Notes: generated by a model not told the origin, from the sequence alone. 64,000 nt of DNA from Dioscorea cayenensis subsp. rotundata (GCF_009730915.1 NC_052481.1:2356001-2420000); one strand, 5' to 3'. Numbered from the stretch's first letter, positions 35,420 through 47,039 are shown. Translations and numbers: made by a program.

Positions 35420-38400
35420 ATCAAGCCAAAAAAAAAAATGAACAAACAAAATGAACAAACAAACAAGAAAATAAAAAAAAACACAAAAAAAAGAAAAAAA
35501 AATTAAACCAGAACAACAAAACGAAGAACGGAAAACAGAAGACTAAGAATGCATCATCAGAGGTGTTACATTCCAATATCTAAAATTAACTTTTTGGATG
35601 CAGAATTATAAATAAGGATATATATGTTAAATTTTATATTTTGGTACAGTGGGCCCTATATGGGCTTTATATGGGCTTAGGGGTCTTACACCAAAAAGTC
35701 TCAAGACTTAGTGGCTCAACCTCTATACCTATATATAAACCCATTACAATTCTATTACACAACCGATGTGGTACTATATTTCCAACAATATATACATTTA
35801 TTTTTATTAAAAAAATTAACTCTACTTTAAATATATTATGTACTATTTAAAACTATTTAGGATTAATATGGGATTCTAATGATAAAGTTATCGAAGATGA
35901 CATTTAATTAATTTGAATCTACATTTAAATTAACATCATCAATATTGCGTATATAAGTTCAAATAAGAATGATATTAAGTTGTGTTTCATATATAGTTAA
36001 AAAAAAACTTACATAATGTAGTTAATTAACCTTTCTTATCTTCATTCATCTCTCATTGCACTAATTTCAAAATTTTGAATCAATAAATATTAAGTAAATA
36101 TAATGCCTTTTAAAAAAAAAACAATCTAATTTCTAATCGTTTAAAAATATCAAATTAAATAAAATGGTCAATATCTCAACCTCAACCTAATTTTCAAAAT
36201 TCAATTAATTAAATTAAAAAAAATTAATTCAAGCTTCAACTAAAAATTAAAAAAATAAGTAATCCTTAATATTAATCCATCCTATGTACAAGTGTTGATT
36301 GAATCCATGAACAAATCTTCCAGAAAAACATATAAAATAAAAAAATAATAATAAAATTAAACCACTTTAGATGGAATCTAAGAGGACGGTCTCCCAAGGA
36401 CAATGGAAACCAACAAAGTAACATAGAAAATGCATACCAACTTGTGTCCAAACATCCATCACATATGCTAACAAACCCTAAACAAGTGCAAACACTTAAT
36501 AAACTTCAAAGTGTCATCACTACAACCATGCAAACCCTAATTCTTTGTATCTAGTAAATGAGAAACAAACCTTAGATTATGTTAGAGAACACTACTATAG
36601 ATGAATTCATATTTTATAGCCGAATAGGTTTTAAATATTTTGATATACAATATCCTAAATTCAATGTACATCAATATCCCACAATATATAATATTGTCTT
36701 TATTACAAACAAACAAACACTAAATATTCTTAACTAGCCTAAACAACATCAAACTCATATAATTAAAGAAAACGCATAGACAGTAATATTAATCAATTTA
36801 AATTTATAATGGACAAATTTCTATTGTTTGTTTATTGTTGATTATCATGCTTAATTAATTATCCATAGTATAATCAATAACATGAAACTTATAATATTTT
36901 CAATAAAAAAATGTTACTAGTTTGGCTAAATATACACATGATCAAAGTTTGATAAGAGGTTTCTCCTCTATTAATCATGCCCTCGAATTCCCTACCCAAT
37001 CTTTGAGAAATTATAGGCGATTTTCATCTTCTACGTACCCTAGAATTAAACAAGTATTCACATGACAAACGGAATTGAGCAATAGACATACTAATTAAAT
37101 ATTAAAATAACATAATTAATTAATTAGTCATTAGTAAATATAAATACATGCAACTACAACAATTGGAGATACATGGAGTGTGTATACATGTACACAAGAT
37201 GATCACCATAACTTGGTTCCTTTCAATGCATCAAATATATATTAATATATATATATATATATATGATCATCTAATCCAAAGAAAGGCATGCATGCATGCA
37301 ACAAGCTCTACTAATTAATCATGCAACGTGTACTTGTTCTCCATTCACAGCCGCACAGCATCTTAATTAATTAAGCCGACCCAAGTATTCGGAGGCCATA
37401 AACCACCAAATTAAGAGTTCATTATATATATTTTAATTTGATGTTTTCTTAGAGGTTTTATATTATTTTAGATAAGCACTTTTTGTTTTTTTTGTTTTTT
37501 AATTTGTGTTTGTGTTTGTGTCTGTGTTCGTTAGTTGGTGAGTTTTGGAATGTTTTTGGAGGTAATGGAATCATGAGACGACTATGAAATTTTTCTTATT
37601 TGTATACTTTCTTGAAGTTTTCTCACCAATTTTGAGTTATTCTTTTGTTTATATAATTCAATAGTTCACATACATTAACATTATAAAAAAAAGATATTTA
37701 TTATTATTGTCATTATTATAATTTTGAAACTAAATTTGGTGTTCAACTTTTGAGGTGTGCTTGATTTATTGGCATTAGATCCTTTACGAAAGGTGTTTAT
37801 ATCCCACAAAAAAATAAGTTCAAATCCAACTTATGTAAAGTGAGCGTACAAATGTGTGTTGAGGAAGTAATTCTATACTTATGCACACCACTAACAGTTT
37901 GTCCATTTCATCAAAATAAATAAATAAAATAAAATAAAATAATTTGACCATAACAAGATATAATTCAAAATTTTAATAGCTAGAACTATTAATATATAAC
38001 AATAAAGGAATTAACAATGATCAAGACTAATTAATTGAACATCCTCCCAATTTTTATTGCTGGCACTTTCACTTTTATTAACATAAAATACTTCTAGTTC
38101 TAGAAATCAAATTAATATTTAAGGTTTTTCTTAAATATGAAATTATCCCATTCAATCAATAATTAAATTACGCAAACATATACTAATAATATATTTAAAA
38201 TGATCAATAATAAACTAACACCAATTAAATAGATTGACTTAGTTGAATTACATGTGCTTTTAATGAGCTAATAATTTGCTTTTATTTTTGAAGATGAGGT
38301 TTTACAATCGAAACAGAAAAGACGATTTTAAGTTCCTAAAAATGTTATTATAGCTAAATATTTTCATTAAAATCATGAATCACATTGAACAATCTTTTTT

Positions 38401-38745
38401 TTTAAAGGTAAATCCCTAATAATATATATAAACTCACGGTTTAAAATCAGAGTATTCTTATCAACTCACTTTGACAACTATATCCAATGCATTTAATGTT
38501 GATCAAAAAACAATATTGTTGAAACCATATAAATTTTGATTCATATGATCCTTATAATATCTAAAATATAAAACTATTAACATCATAATCTCTACATGAC
38601 ACAATTTCTGTAAAATATATTATTTCTTTCGTTTATCTCATACATAACATATGTAACAATTTTAGTCAGGTCACATGAGAAATAGTTCATTTCCTTGTTC
38701 AAATCCAAATCATACATACGTTATACACACACTACAAACATATAT
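35420..38745. other. Gene-free AT-rich spacer
   Basis: No coding sequence recognised. It holds (TA)n runs (37241-37264), GCATGC repeats (37286-37301) and a SINE-like stretch at about 37750-37945. That stretch has a box B-like AGTTCAAATCC and an A-rich AAATA repeat tail at 37914-37940. Confidence 0.45.
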
Positions 38746-38754
38746 ATATATATA

Positions 38755-39330
38755 TGACTAATTTTCTACGGACATCTGTAGATAAGAATTCTAAGTCCAT
38801 ATATCAGCCATTGGATTTTAATTCAATTATTGCACATCATCCAGTGGTGTGAAACAGTGAAATAAACAACATTTATCGTAGTGCTACCAACATTATCATG
38901 AACAATGTTGAGTGTGATGAACTATATAAATGGGATGCATAGTTCTTGCATCTCAACCCATCGATCCCAACCCAGTACAATCCTCAACTATTGTTTTTTC
39001 ATTACTATTGTTGGTGCCCTTCTCTTGACAATTGTTTGTCTTTTTTTTTTTCTTTTTCTCTTTTACTTTTTTTTTCACCGTAAATATAATAATTTTTTAA
39101 ATATAAGTTTATTTTTAAAAAAAACTTAATGATAATTGTTAAATTATAATGTAACGGTTATTATTAATAAGAGTGGTGTATAAAATTATCATTAAATACT
39201 ATTTAGTATTATGAATGGATGAACAGTGACCGTTGAAATCTAATCAGCATGGCCATTGTCCATCTCAGAAAGACACCTCTAAATTTCAAAATTTTGAGAT
39301 GTCACTAGAAAATAATCAAAATATGTCCTC
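38755..39330. mobile_element. MITE-like element beside (TA)n
   Basis: The left end, just after the (TA)n at 38742-38754, reads GACTAATTTTCTACGGACAT. The reverse complement of the right end contains GATTATTTTCTAGTGACATC, so the termini are inverted. A hidden similarity in layout to the elements at 6185-6600 suggests one loose family. No coding capacity; the right boundary is approximate. Confidence 0.45.
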
Positions 39331-39440
39331 AGATACATATATAATATAATATATATACATCAACACAAAGCTAGCTACTTATTTTATCCAACCTACAAAA
39401 CCTTAACCTAATAATGAGCATAGGCCGGTGGATTCATATC

Positions 39441-39474
<34 letters not shown>

Positions 39475-39850
39475 CAAAAAACACAAAGCTACTTAATTAT
39501 TTTATCCAAGCTACAAAACTAACCTAATTTATAACCTAATGAACAAATATATATAGGGCTGGTGGATCACACAAGTTGCTTAGCTTTTTTGTCCTATTTG
39601 GGTGTGTGTTGAACAATAAACACCACTTGCATTCTCACTGTCCCATGCCCATGCATCCTCTTCCAAGGTCCATTGAACCACTTCCTTGAAGTCCGGATAA
39701 CCTTAATTTCAATAGGACAGTATCCTTAACAAGTTAAGGGTATTCTTTAACAAGTTGAGAGCTGTCAATGACCTTCGGTCTATTTGTACACAAATAACTG
39801 TTAAAATTCTCACCAACTGGTGAGAGTTTGATTCTCAGCTAAGGATATAT

Positions 39851-40096
39851 TTCTGAGAGTTGTGAATAGTGGTTGTGTACGGGTGATTCCAGCACCCACG
39901 TGAGCGTGGCCCCATCTCCACTTGTTTCACCGAGGCTTGTACACGCCCCTGGGGTCTCTAGTGGGTTCGCCCCACACATTTCTGGGAGTTGTGAATAGTG
40001 GTTATGTACGGGTGGTTCCAGCACCCACGTGAGCGCGGCCCCATCTCCACTTGTTTCACTGAGGGCCATGCACGCCCGGGGCCTCTAGTGGGCTGC
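39851..40096. repeat. Direct tandem repeat, period 129 bp, two units
   Basis: Units 39851-39979 and 39980 to about 40096 are near-identical and unusually GC-rich for the region. Shared words include GAGTTGTGAATAGTGGTT, TCCAGCACCCACGTGAGCG and CCCCATCTCCACTTGTTTCA. A frame reads through both on the minus strand, but this reflects the repeat rather than a gene. It lies 270-510 bp upstream of the EBF-like gene, and each unit contains a CACGTG G-box (39896 and 40025 regions). Confidence 0.85.
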
Positions 40097-40362
40097 CCGG
40101 CTCCTCTTCCTCCAAAAAGTTCAGAGCTGGCCAAACAACATGTTAACAGAACCTTGTCCATTCCAATCCAATGCTCCCTCGCCGCCCCTTCTTGATTCCC
40201 TTTGTTTTCTCCTCCCTTTTTTTTTATTATCTTCTCTTCTCCCCTTCCATCTCTCCTTCTTCCTGTCCACTTCCATCTTCTTCGATGCCATTTCGGTCTC
40301 TTTATATATATATATATATATAGTATTTGCACTATACCAGGCTGATATCTTGCTGCAGTACT

Positions 40363-42126
40363 ATGGCAAGAAAGAAGCTCAATGGAGATGATCATCACAT
40401 TGATATACTCCCTGATGAATGTCTTCTCCAAGTCTTTAGCTTCTTGCCATCTCCCCGTGACCGATGTTCTTGCGCAGCCGTGTCGAAGAAATGGCTCTTC
40501 CTCCAACTCCACATGCGGTTTTCCGATTTTCATCATGATGTAAACCAAGTAGAATGCAGCGAAGTATCAAGAAGTCTTGAAGGAGAGATGGCTAATGATG
40601 TTAGATTGGCTGCCATGGTTGTTGGAGTTTATCCTCATAGTCTCACTGAGCTTACAATCTTGCAAGGCTTCTTCTCATCATCATCTTCTTCTTCTTCTTC
40701 ATCTTTGATCAGTTATAATGAAGTTGTCACTGATTTAGGGTTGAAGATCATAGGCTTCACTTGCCCTACTCTCAAGTGTATCACTCTTTCCAATTGTGCT
40801 TATGTTGGTGATGCTGGCCTTGCATGCATTGCTGGAGGTTGCAAGAACTTGGAGAAGCTTAATATCTACTCTTCTTCGAGGATCACCGATGACGGTCTCA
40901 CCATCATTGCAAAGAACTGCTTGAGATTATCCGTGGTTAACTTTGAATCATGCACATCGATCGGAAACCAATCACTCGAGGCTATCGCAGAGTACTCATC
41001 CAAGCTTGAATCCATCTCCTTGACCAAATGCCATCTCATTGGCGATCCCGGCATGGTTTCCATCGTCTCAAAGCTTCCTAAGTTAACGAGGATCAGTCTC
41101 GTGTCGATGGAGATTACCGACAAAGTCCTCAAGGTCATAGGAGAGCAAGGGAGATCTCTAGAAGTGCTAAGCTTGGATTCAATCAAAGGAACAACAGAGA
41201 TTGGATACTCCTTCATAAGTGGAGCTCAGAAGCTCAAGGTTCTCACAGTGAGCTCTTGTTCCTCTTTAACAGACACTAGCTTCATCTCTTCATCATCCAA
41301 TGGTGGCTTCCCAAGCCTCAAGAGAGCAGAGTTTAGAAACAACAATGGTTTAACAAACAAAGGTCTGATCAAACTGACAGAAGGATCACACATGTTGGAG
41401 AATCTAAAGCTTGAGAAATGCCACAAAATCACAACTTTTGGACTGATGCAAGCTCTATCCAATTGCAGCAACACAATAAAAAAACTATCTTTGGTGCAAT
41501 GTGATCAAATTGGACAGCCACCAGTAATTCCATCACCTCAACCAGTCTTGTTCTCAATGAAGCTAAAGAAATGCAAATCAATAGGAGAACCATTTCTAGC
41601 ATGGATAGGAGAATCATGCAAAGAAGCAAAGAAGATAGCAATGGTGGGAATGAGCAACGGGATAACAGACACAGCAATGTGCGCATTCCTGAAAGCAATG
41701 GGCGGGGGTGGGAGTGTGAAAAGCTTGGACTTGAGCGGAAGCGGGAGGATCAGTGACTGGAGTGTGGCAGCGGTCACTGCGGCATTTGGTCGAACACTTG
41801 AAAGGCTAAGTTTGGTGGGGTGCAAAAGGGTGAGTGAGGAGGCGCTGGGGGTGATCGGGGAGAGGTGTGGGAAGCTTGAGGACTTGGATTTGTCCCTGTG
41901 CGCGGTGGGGGACGAGGCGCTGCGGAGGATGGCGAGCTCGCGCGCGCTGAGGTTGAAGACGCTGGCGCTGGCCGGGTGCGGAGGGGTGACCGACGAGGGG
42001 CTTGCAGCGCTGGAGCTCATGGGGATGAGTCTCAACGGTCTGAATTTGATCAGGTGCTCCGGGATCAGTGCTCGTGGGATTGAGTCCATCCGTGAGATGC
42101 TTTGGAGGTGTGACTTGGTATTCTAG
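40363..42126 (+). CDS. EBF-like F-box / leucine-rich-repeat protein
   Basis: A single exon of 587 aa. The F-box lies at residues ~13-53 (IDILPDECLLQVFSFLPS onward), followed by a serine run near 105 and then a long array of cysteine-containing LRRs to the C-terminus. It resembles EIN3-binding F-box proteins, which are SCF substrate receptors degrading EIN3/EIL transcription factors in ethylene signalling. I chose the ATG at 40363 because the upstream in-frame ATG (40327) adds an unlikely peptide. Typical EBF proteins are ~40 residues longer at the N-terminus and have an intron there. An acceptor-like TTGCTGCAG just before 40357 leaves room for an unseen first exon. GC content climbs sharply after 41700. 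EBF-type function is inferred from overall resemblance. Confidence 0.85.
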   Translation: MARKKLNGDDHHIDILPDECLLQVFSFLPSPRDRCSCAAVSKKWLFLQLHMRFSDFHHDVNQVECSEVSRSLEGEMANDVRLAAMVVGVYPHSLTELTILQGFFSSSSSSSSSSLISYNEVVTDLGLKIIGFTCPTLKCITLSNCAYVGDAGLACIAGGCKNLEKLNIYSSSRITDDGLTIIAKNCLRLSVVNFESCTSIGNQSLEAIAEYSSKLESISLTKCHLIGDPGMVSIVSKLPKLTRISLVSMEITDKVLKVIGEQGRSLEVLSLDSIKGTTEIGYSFISGAQKLKVLTVSSCSSLTDTSFISSSSNGGFPSLKRAEFRNNNGLTNKGLIKLTEGSHMLENLKLEKCHKITTFGLMQALSNCSNTIKKLSLVQCDQIGQPPVIPSPQPVLFSMKLKKCKSIGEPFLAWIGESCKEAKKIAMVGMSNGITDTAMCAFLKAMGGGGSVKSLDLSGSGRISDWSVAAVTAAFGRTLERLSLVGCKRVSEEALGVIGERCGKLEDLDLSLCAVGDEALRRMASSRALRLKTLALAGCGGVTDEGLAALELMGMSLNGLNLIRCSGISARGIESIREMLWRCDLVF

Positions 42127-42700
42127 AAATATTGATTTTAATTGATATTTGGGGATATGGATATTTGTTGGGTAATTAATTGATGAATATTTTGGCTTTT
42201 ATTAATGGTTTAATGAATGTGATTTTTACACATATGAGAAAGGAAAGATTGTTTTGTTATTTCGGTGTCAATAAAGTTCTTTTTAAAAATAAAAAAACAA
42301 AGACAGGATGGGTTAGTATTTTTTTTTTACAGAAGTTGGGAATTGACCATTACCTCAGCCTTGGATAAGAGATTTAGACTATGAGGTCACGTTCACAACG
42401 CGTGACTGGTTACTATCATTGTTTTCATTAAATTTTAAACTCAAAACATTTAAATATCTCATTTTTTATTTTTATAAAAGAAGCAAGTATACGTAAGTTA
42501 TGAACTCTTTAGCTTGGACGCAACAACGTTGGTGTGAATAATAACATTATAACAGAAGCATTTTCTAGCATTGAAAAGGTATGATTTAGATCAAAACACT
42601 GTGACGACGGTAATTGATTGAGTCAGTATTATGATCACAATCTACGGTTTAGATTAAAATGCTATACATCTCACTTTTACTTATGCTATTATTTATAAAT

Positions 42701-43760
42701 GAGAAATGCTATTCGGGACGAATAAGTGGGCCGAACTTGTAAACTGAATGACGTGGATACTTACGTGTAATCCACTTCATCCGGTTTCTCTCACTTCACC
42801 TTTTGTTCTTCTTTTGGAATCACCGACACGACCGATGCTGAAATGGACGGCTTAGATCGTCGGACAGGCTAAATGGCGACCAGATCCGACGGCAGAAGAG
42901 GGACGAGCATTCACATCACAACCTTAGACGGCATCGTAAACATTAACTCGCTATTCACCTTCGCCGTTTTCCTAGGGTTAGCGTGGAACCCAACCGACGC
43001 CAGCGCCACCCTCGCCACGCCGAAGTGCATCACCGGAAGCCGTGTGGAGGAGGGTCTTGTCTCATTCCACATGTACGCCTTCTCCTCCTTCCTCTTCTCC
43101 AGCTTGGTGGCGCAATGCTTGAAGCAAGCCATTCACTTTTTCCTCATCTTCTGAAAATTTTATCTTTCTTGCTCTTCTTCTCCTTCTTCCCCTATTCTTA
43201 TCCTCCCTTCCTTTCCTTAATTCACCACCCTATCTCCAGCGAAGCTGCATCAAGGTAGCAATCCAGCAGAAGTCTTGACTGTATGACTCTGACAAAGATC
43301 AAGTCGGTTGCCTCTAACTTTCAAAAGATCAACCAGGCTGTATCTTTAAATGTCATAAAAAATTCTAATATATCTCAGCACCCTTCTGGCCACCGTCGTT
43401 GTCCCTCCATCACCACTGCCGGAGAAATCCCCTGCTTTCCTTAGACGTGGTGGCCGTGGCAATAGCCCACTGCGCTCGAGCTCGAGTGGAGTAGTAATGA
43501 CGAAAGATCTTGACGGGCATCATGGCTATCGAATGACAGTGGAGTGGGAGCCACACGCTCAACGTTGGATGGGCTGGCCAGTGAGTAAGTCTTGTTGAAG
43601 AAGTGAAGAGGAGGCAAAGGGTGAGACGAAAGAAAAAGGGCTTTTTTTTTTTTTTAATATGAGTAGGAGAGCGAAACCGAATGAAGTGGATTACACGTAG
43701 GTATCCACGTCATTCGGCTTGCTAGTTTGGCCCATTCATTCGTCCAGAATAGCATTTTTC
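42701..43760. mobile_element. Pack-MULE: Mutator-like element carrying a captured gene fragment
   Basis: It is flanked by a perfect 9-bp duplication TTTATAAAT at 42692-42700 and 43761-43769, the classic Mutator size. The terminal inverted repeats are ~90 bp long. Left 42701-42790 and the reverse complement of 43760-43671 align without gaps, with 78 of 90 matches by eye. The left reads GAGAAATGCTATTCGGGACG and the right GAAAAATGCTATTCTGGACG. Between them the DNA is GC-rich, with an intact 93-codon frame at 42873-43154 and a second GC-rich stretch at 43380-43600. No transposase is present. The element lies between the EBF-like gene and the S31 gene, ending 515 bp upstream of the S31 start. Confidence 0.9.
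42873..43154 (+). CDS. MEE60-like protein fragment captured in a Pack-MULE
   Basis: An intact 93-aa frame begins MATRSDGRRGTSIH, followed by LDGIVNINSLFTFAVFLGLAW and FSSFLFSSLVAQCLKQAI. From memory this order matches the N-terminal part of a small plant membrane protein family, which includes maternal effect embryo arrest 60 of Arabidopsis. Two hydrophobic segments are visible, at about residues 24-41 and 66-80. The family resemblance stops near KQAI, and the frame ends a few codons later in unrelated sequence (HFFLIF), as expected for a truncated capture. Absence of stops over 93 codons means either recent capture or selection. Whether it is transcribed is unknown; the family's function is unclear to me. 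Confidence 0.7.
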   Translation: MATRSDGRRGTSIHITTLDGIVNINSLFTFAVFLGLAWNPTDASATLATPKCITGSRVEEGLVSFHMYAFSSFLFSSLVAQCLKQAIHFFLIF

Positions 43761-44224
43761 TTTATAAATATTGTGAATCACTGTTGATACAATGTTTGTA
43801 GACTCTTTATATATATTATTAATTTTAAAATTTTAAAATTTTAAAAATATTATTTAATAAGAGTATAATTTTTTGTTTGGATTTCACGTTAGTTGTCTTC
43901 GAACATAGTACTTAGACCCACCTAACAACAATAATATATATAATAACATTATAATTCAACATATGAACTGATAATGAATAAATCTATTTATTATACCTTA
44001 TCTTAAAACATATAGGTAGGTATATAAACTTTATTTTATTTTTAAAATAACAATTCATATGAAAATAACAAAACTATGAGCATTTTATTGGCTGAATTAA
44101 TCAATAAAGCATATTAAAAAAAATTCATAAAATAATAATTAAAAATATGAAGAAAATCAGTTTTTTAATTTTTTTTATTATTTATTGATAAAATGTTATA
44201 ATTTTTAGCTTTGTCAGCAAAATG

Positions 44225-44233
44225 TAGGGTTTT
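44225..44233 (+). promoter_or_regulatory. Telo-box upstream of ribosomal protein S31
   Basis: TAGGGTTTT lies 42-50 bp upstream of the S31 ATG. Telo-box words near the start site are common in plant translation-machinery genes. It is probably in or just before the 5' leader. Confidence 0.45.
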
Positions 44234-44274
44234 CGCGAAGGAATCCCAAAACGAGGGTGCTTCGAGGAACGCTA

Positions 44275-44544
44275 ATGGCGGCACCGCGGTTGCTGGCGAG
44301 GAGGATGATGGGCTTGGTGGAGCAACGAGCAACCTTCTTCAGTGTCGCATCGTCGTCGTCGACGTCCGCCCCGATTGAGCCGGAGCTGTGCGGGCGCGGG
44401 GACAAGAAGACGAAGCGGGGGAAGCGATTCAAGGGCTCTTACGGGAACGCAAGGCCTAAGCGGGAGAAGAAGATCGAGCGGATCAAGGATCGCGTCGAGG
44501 TTCCCAGGTCCACCCCTTGGCCTCTCCCCTTCAAGCTCATCTAA
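44275..44544 (+). CDS. Mitochondrial small-subunit ribosomal protein S31
   Basis: A single exon of 89 aa. The N-terminus (MAAPRLLARRMMGLVEQR) is arginine-rich and acid-poor at first, as in a mitochondrial presequence. The conserved basic core GRGDKKTKRGKRFKGSYGNA is followed by the family-typical end VPRSTPWPLPFKLI. The protein is a short, lysine-rich component (bTHX/S31 type) of the organellar small ribosomal subunit. I took the ATG at 44275 (context CTAATGGCGG) over the in-frame ATG 18 bp upstream, which would add MLRGTL. The reading frame passes through a possible CAG|GTCC without needing an intron. A Pack-MULE lies just upstream. Confidence 0.88.
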   Translation: MAAPRLLARRMMGLVEQRATFFSVASSSSTSAPIEPELCGRGDKKTKRGKRFKGSYGNARPKREKKIERIKDRVEVPRSTPWPLPFKLI

Positions 44545-46737
44545 TCGTATTCTAGGGTTTTAGATTCAATATAATTCTCAATCTCTACTTTTCAGTGTTG
44601 CATTTCTGTTTGTTTAGCTGATGATTTTGATCTCAATTAGAAATGCTTGTGTATTTCCTGTGAGTGAATATTGGTATAATCAGCAAGTTTTTGATGTCAA
44701 AGTTGTCACTTTTATCTCAACATCATTACTCATTAGTGTGTTCATCTTAGGGTTAACCTCACTGTATGAGTGACTAAGTGATTTATAGTTTATCACTTTA
44801 TCTATGCCATTGGCGTCTTTGGTGTGTATACCTTCACATTGTTCTAGTTTTGCATGAACTCCCTTTTGTGTGAATTCATTTGTATTTAATAGAAATGGTT
44901 TTACTTCTGTGATTTTTATTGTATTACTTTGTTTCTTGATTGAATTCCTATCACATAGTTTTTATGATTTCACTTAGACGCTGAAAATCTAAGGAAAAGG
45001 TAAAGATGCAACTTTGAAAAGTCTGGTAGTCTTTGGCATTTGCTTTTGGTGTATATGCTTTATACCATCATTTTGTTCTACTTTGCATGAACTTTGTTTT
45101 GTGTGATTCTTTGCCATTCTTTGCGAATGGTTTTGCTTTTGTGTTTTTCATTGTCTAGCTTTGTTCTCTTTGATTGATACTCCTTCACAATGTTCGCATG
45201 ATTTCACTTGAAAATCTATTTTGTTTGGTTGTATACCTTCATTGTGTTCTACTTCACTACATGAACTTTCTCTTTGCAACTCTACTTTGCTATTCATTCA
45301 TTTCATTGTAATTGGTCTTTCTTCAATGACTTCCATTGTCTTTTGTTTTTTTATGTCTTTCATTGATATCCCTTCATCTAGTTGTCATGATCTTGGTCAA
45401 ACATAAAAAAATCTATGGGAAAATTCTAAGTTGCAACTTTGAAGGTATTCTATTTGGGTTGGAATCATTTTCTATTTTCAAGAGAAAAGAGCATTAGGCA
45501 AGTTGTCTTAAGCAAGATAAATCCCAGATTCTGATTCTCAATGATCAGGGAATGGGGATGATGGATAAATAAACTGTCTGCTTCGCAATTACCGTTTTAG
45601 TGTGTAAGAATTTGTCATTTGCACTCTTTCCTTGTCAACTTTGTCTGAGGAAAATCCTTGAATCCTCTCTTGGCGCATGTGGACTCTCATGTCTTATAAT
45701 ACGTAATGCTCACATCTCTTATTATTCTCCCATTCCTTCCAATTTTCTTATGATTTGTCTTAAAATGATCTCCTTTCTTGGTGCGGGTGATAATTTTACA
45801 TGTTCCTGTGGATTTCCTGTTGATGTGTATTGTTTTTCACTTCGAATGCAAGTTGGACTAGCGCTTGAAGTTTGTTAACTCAATAGTTAGGATTTTGATG
45901 CTGTCTTGAAGCATGGAATGCAGCAACCTTAACAATCTTATGTGGATATGGCTGCCATTGAACAGATAAAGAACAAACTCCTTTGCTTTTTTCCCCCCAT
46001 TTTTCTGCTATGATTCATGAAATTGGGTTCCACTGAGAGTCTGTGTAGGTTATTTGCAACATATTCTTATATCACAAATATACTTTAATGCATCATAAGC
46101 TACAAATTTTCACCATGTATGCATATTCTTGCAAGTGAGGGAAAGGGGGTTAGGCTATCACCACTAAAATTGAATTCCCGTTCTGCTCTAGATAGGAGAA
46201 GAACATACATAAGCCTTCTTTGTTTATTCAAGTATTCTTAAGTATGAATTAAGAATGAGTTAGGTAAATTGGTGAGGGTTAGATATGTTTTAGGTGGAAT
46301 GCATCTTTACATGTCAAAGTTTCTTACATATGCCTAACTCTAAACTCTTTCACACAATGCTGTTTTCTTGTCCGAGAAATACGAATTAGTTCATACGGCT
46401 CTTGAACTTTTTATATTTGTTTAGCATAATTCTCTTCATGCTTCATCAACTATCTGAAAACCCTAGTGTATAAACTTGTTAGTTCAGAAGTTTATTTCTG
46501 ATCAAACCATCATGTGAATGCTAGAATCAGAAACTAATTTCTGCTCAATTGTTTTCAACACTAACTCTGATATTCTTTTTCCTTGCTGCTATGTGATATA
46601 TTAAAGAATATGTGGGTGTAGTTTTAATTTTCATCTTGAAGATAGACATTTATTTTTACACATGGTTTTGATATGACATTTAATGCTATGACTGATCTAT
46701 ATCAACAAAAATCTATCAATTGTTTGCATAAAATAAA
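44545..46737. other. T-rich region downstream of S31, with a degenerate triplicated segment
   Basis: No coding exon found. Between about 44815 and 45450 three loosely similar ~200-bp units follow each other. Each has the order TATACCTTCA.TTGTTCTA, CATGAACT, a TTTGTTT/TTGATTGA stretch, CATGATTT/CATGATCT, and AAAATCTA; units 1 and 3 also end GCAACTTTGAA. The rest, to 46737, looks like transcribed-type intron or 3' flank, but nothing proves it. Confidence 0.45.
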
Positions 46738-47039
46738 GGTATAATACCCGAATTAATCCCTCTACTTTTCTCTCTCTTCTCTTTTTATCTTTTTACTCAG
46801 AAATGGGCCCACTAATTCATCTACTCTTGAAAATGACCCAATTTAGGTCCTCTACTCTTAATCTTTTTTCATTTAGTCTTTCTACTCTTGAAAAATACAG
46901 CCAATAATTGGTTTATTTTAAAGTAGAAGGGACTAAGTAGAACTATTTTCAAAAATAGAGGGACTATTTGGGAGCATTTCTGAGTAGAGGGATCAAAAAA
47001 AAGAGAGAAAAGTAGAGAGACAAATTCGGGTATTATACC
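46738..47039. mobile_element. 302-bp MITE with long inverted repeats
   Basis: The left end reads GGTATAATACCCGAATTAAT and the right end is its near-inverse, ending CGGGTATTATACC at 47039. Inverted similarity extends over ~60 bp, including TCTACTTTTCTCTCT and ACTCAGAAAT. Flanks share only TAAA, so the target-site class is uncertain. The element is made largely of repeats of CCCTCTACTTTT-type words. No coding capacity. Confidence 0.75.

Noticed and set aside
39839-40548. Minus-strand frames of 76 and 196 codons
   Set aside because: They read through the 129-bp tandem repeat, and the longer one also runs antisense to the 5' end of the EBF-like gene; explained by repeat structure.
41538-42089. 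183-codon minus-strand frame
   Set aside because: Antisense shadow of the GC-rich 3' part of the EBF-like gene.
45600-45878. 92-codon plus-strand frame downstream of S31
   Set aside because: Cysteine-rich but without family features, in T-rich non-coding sequence.
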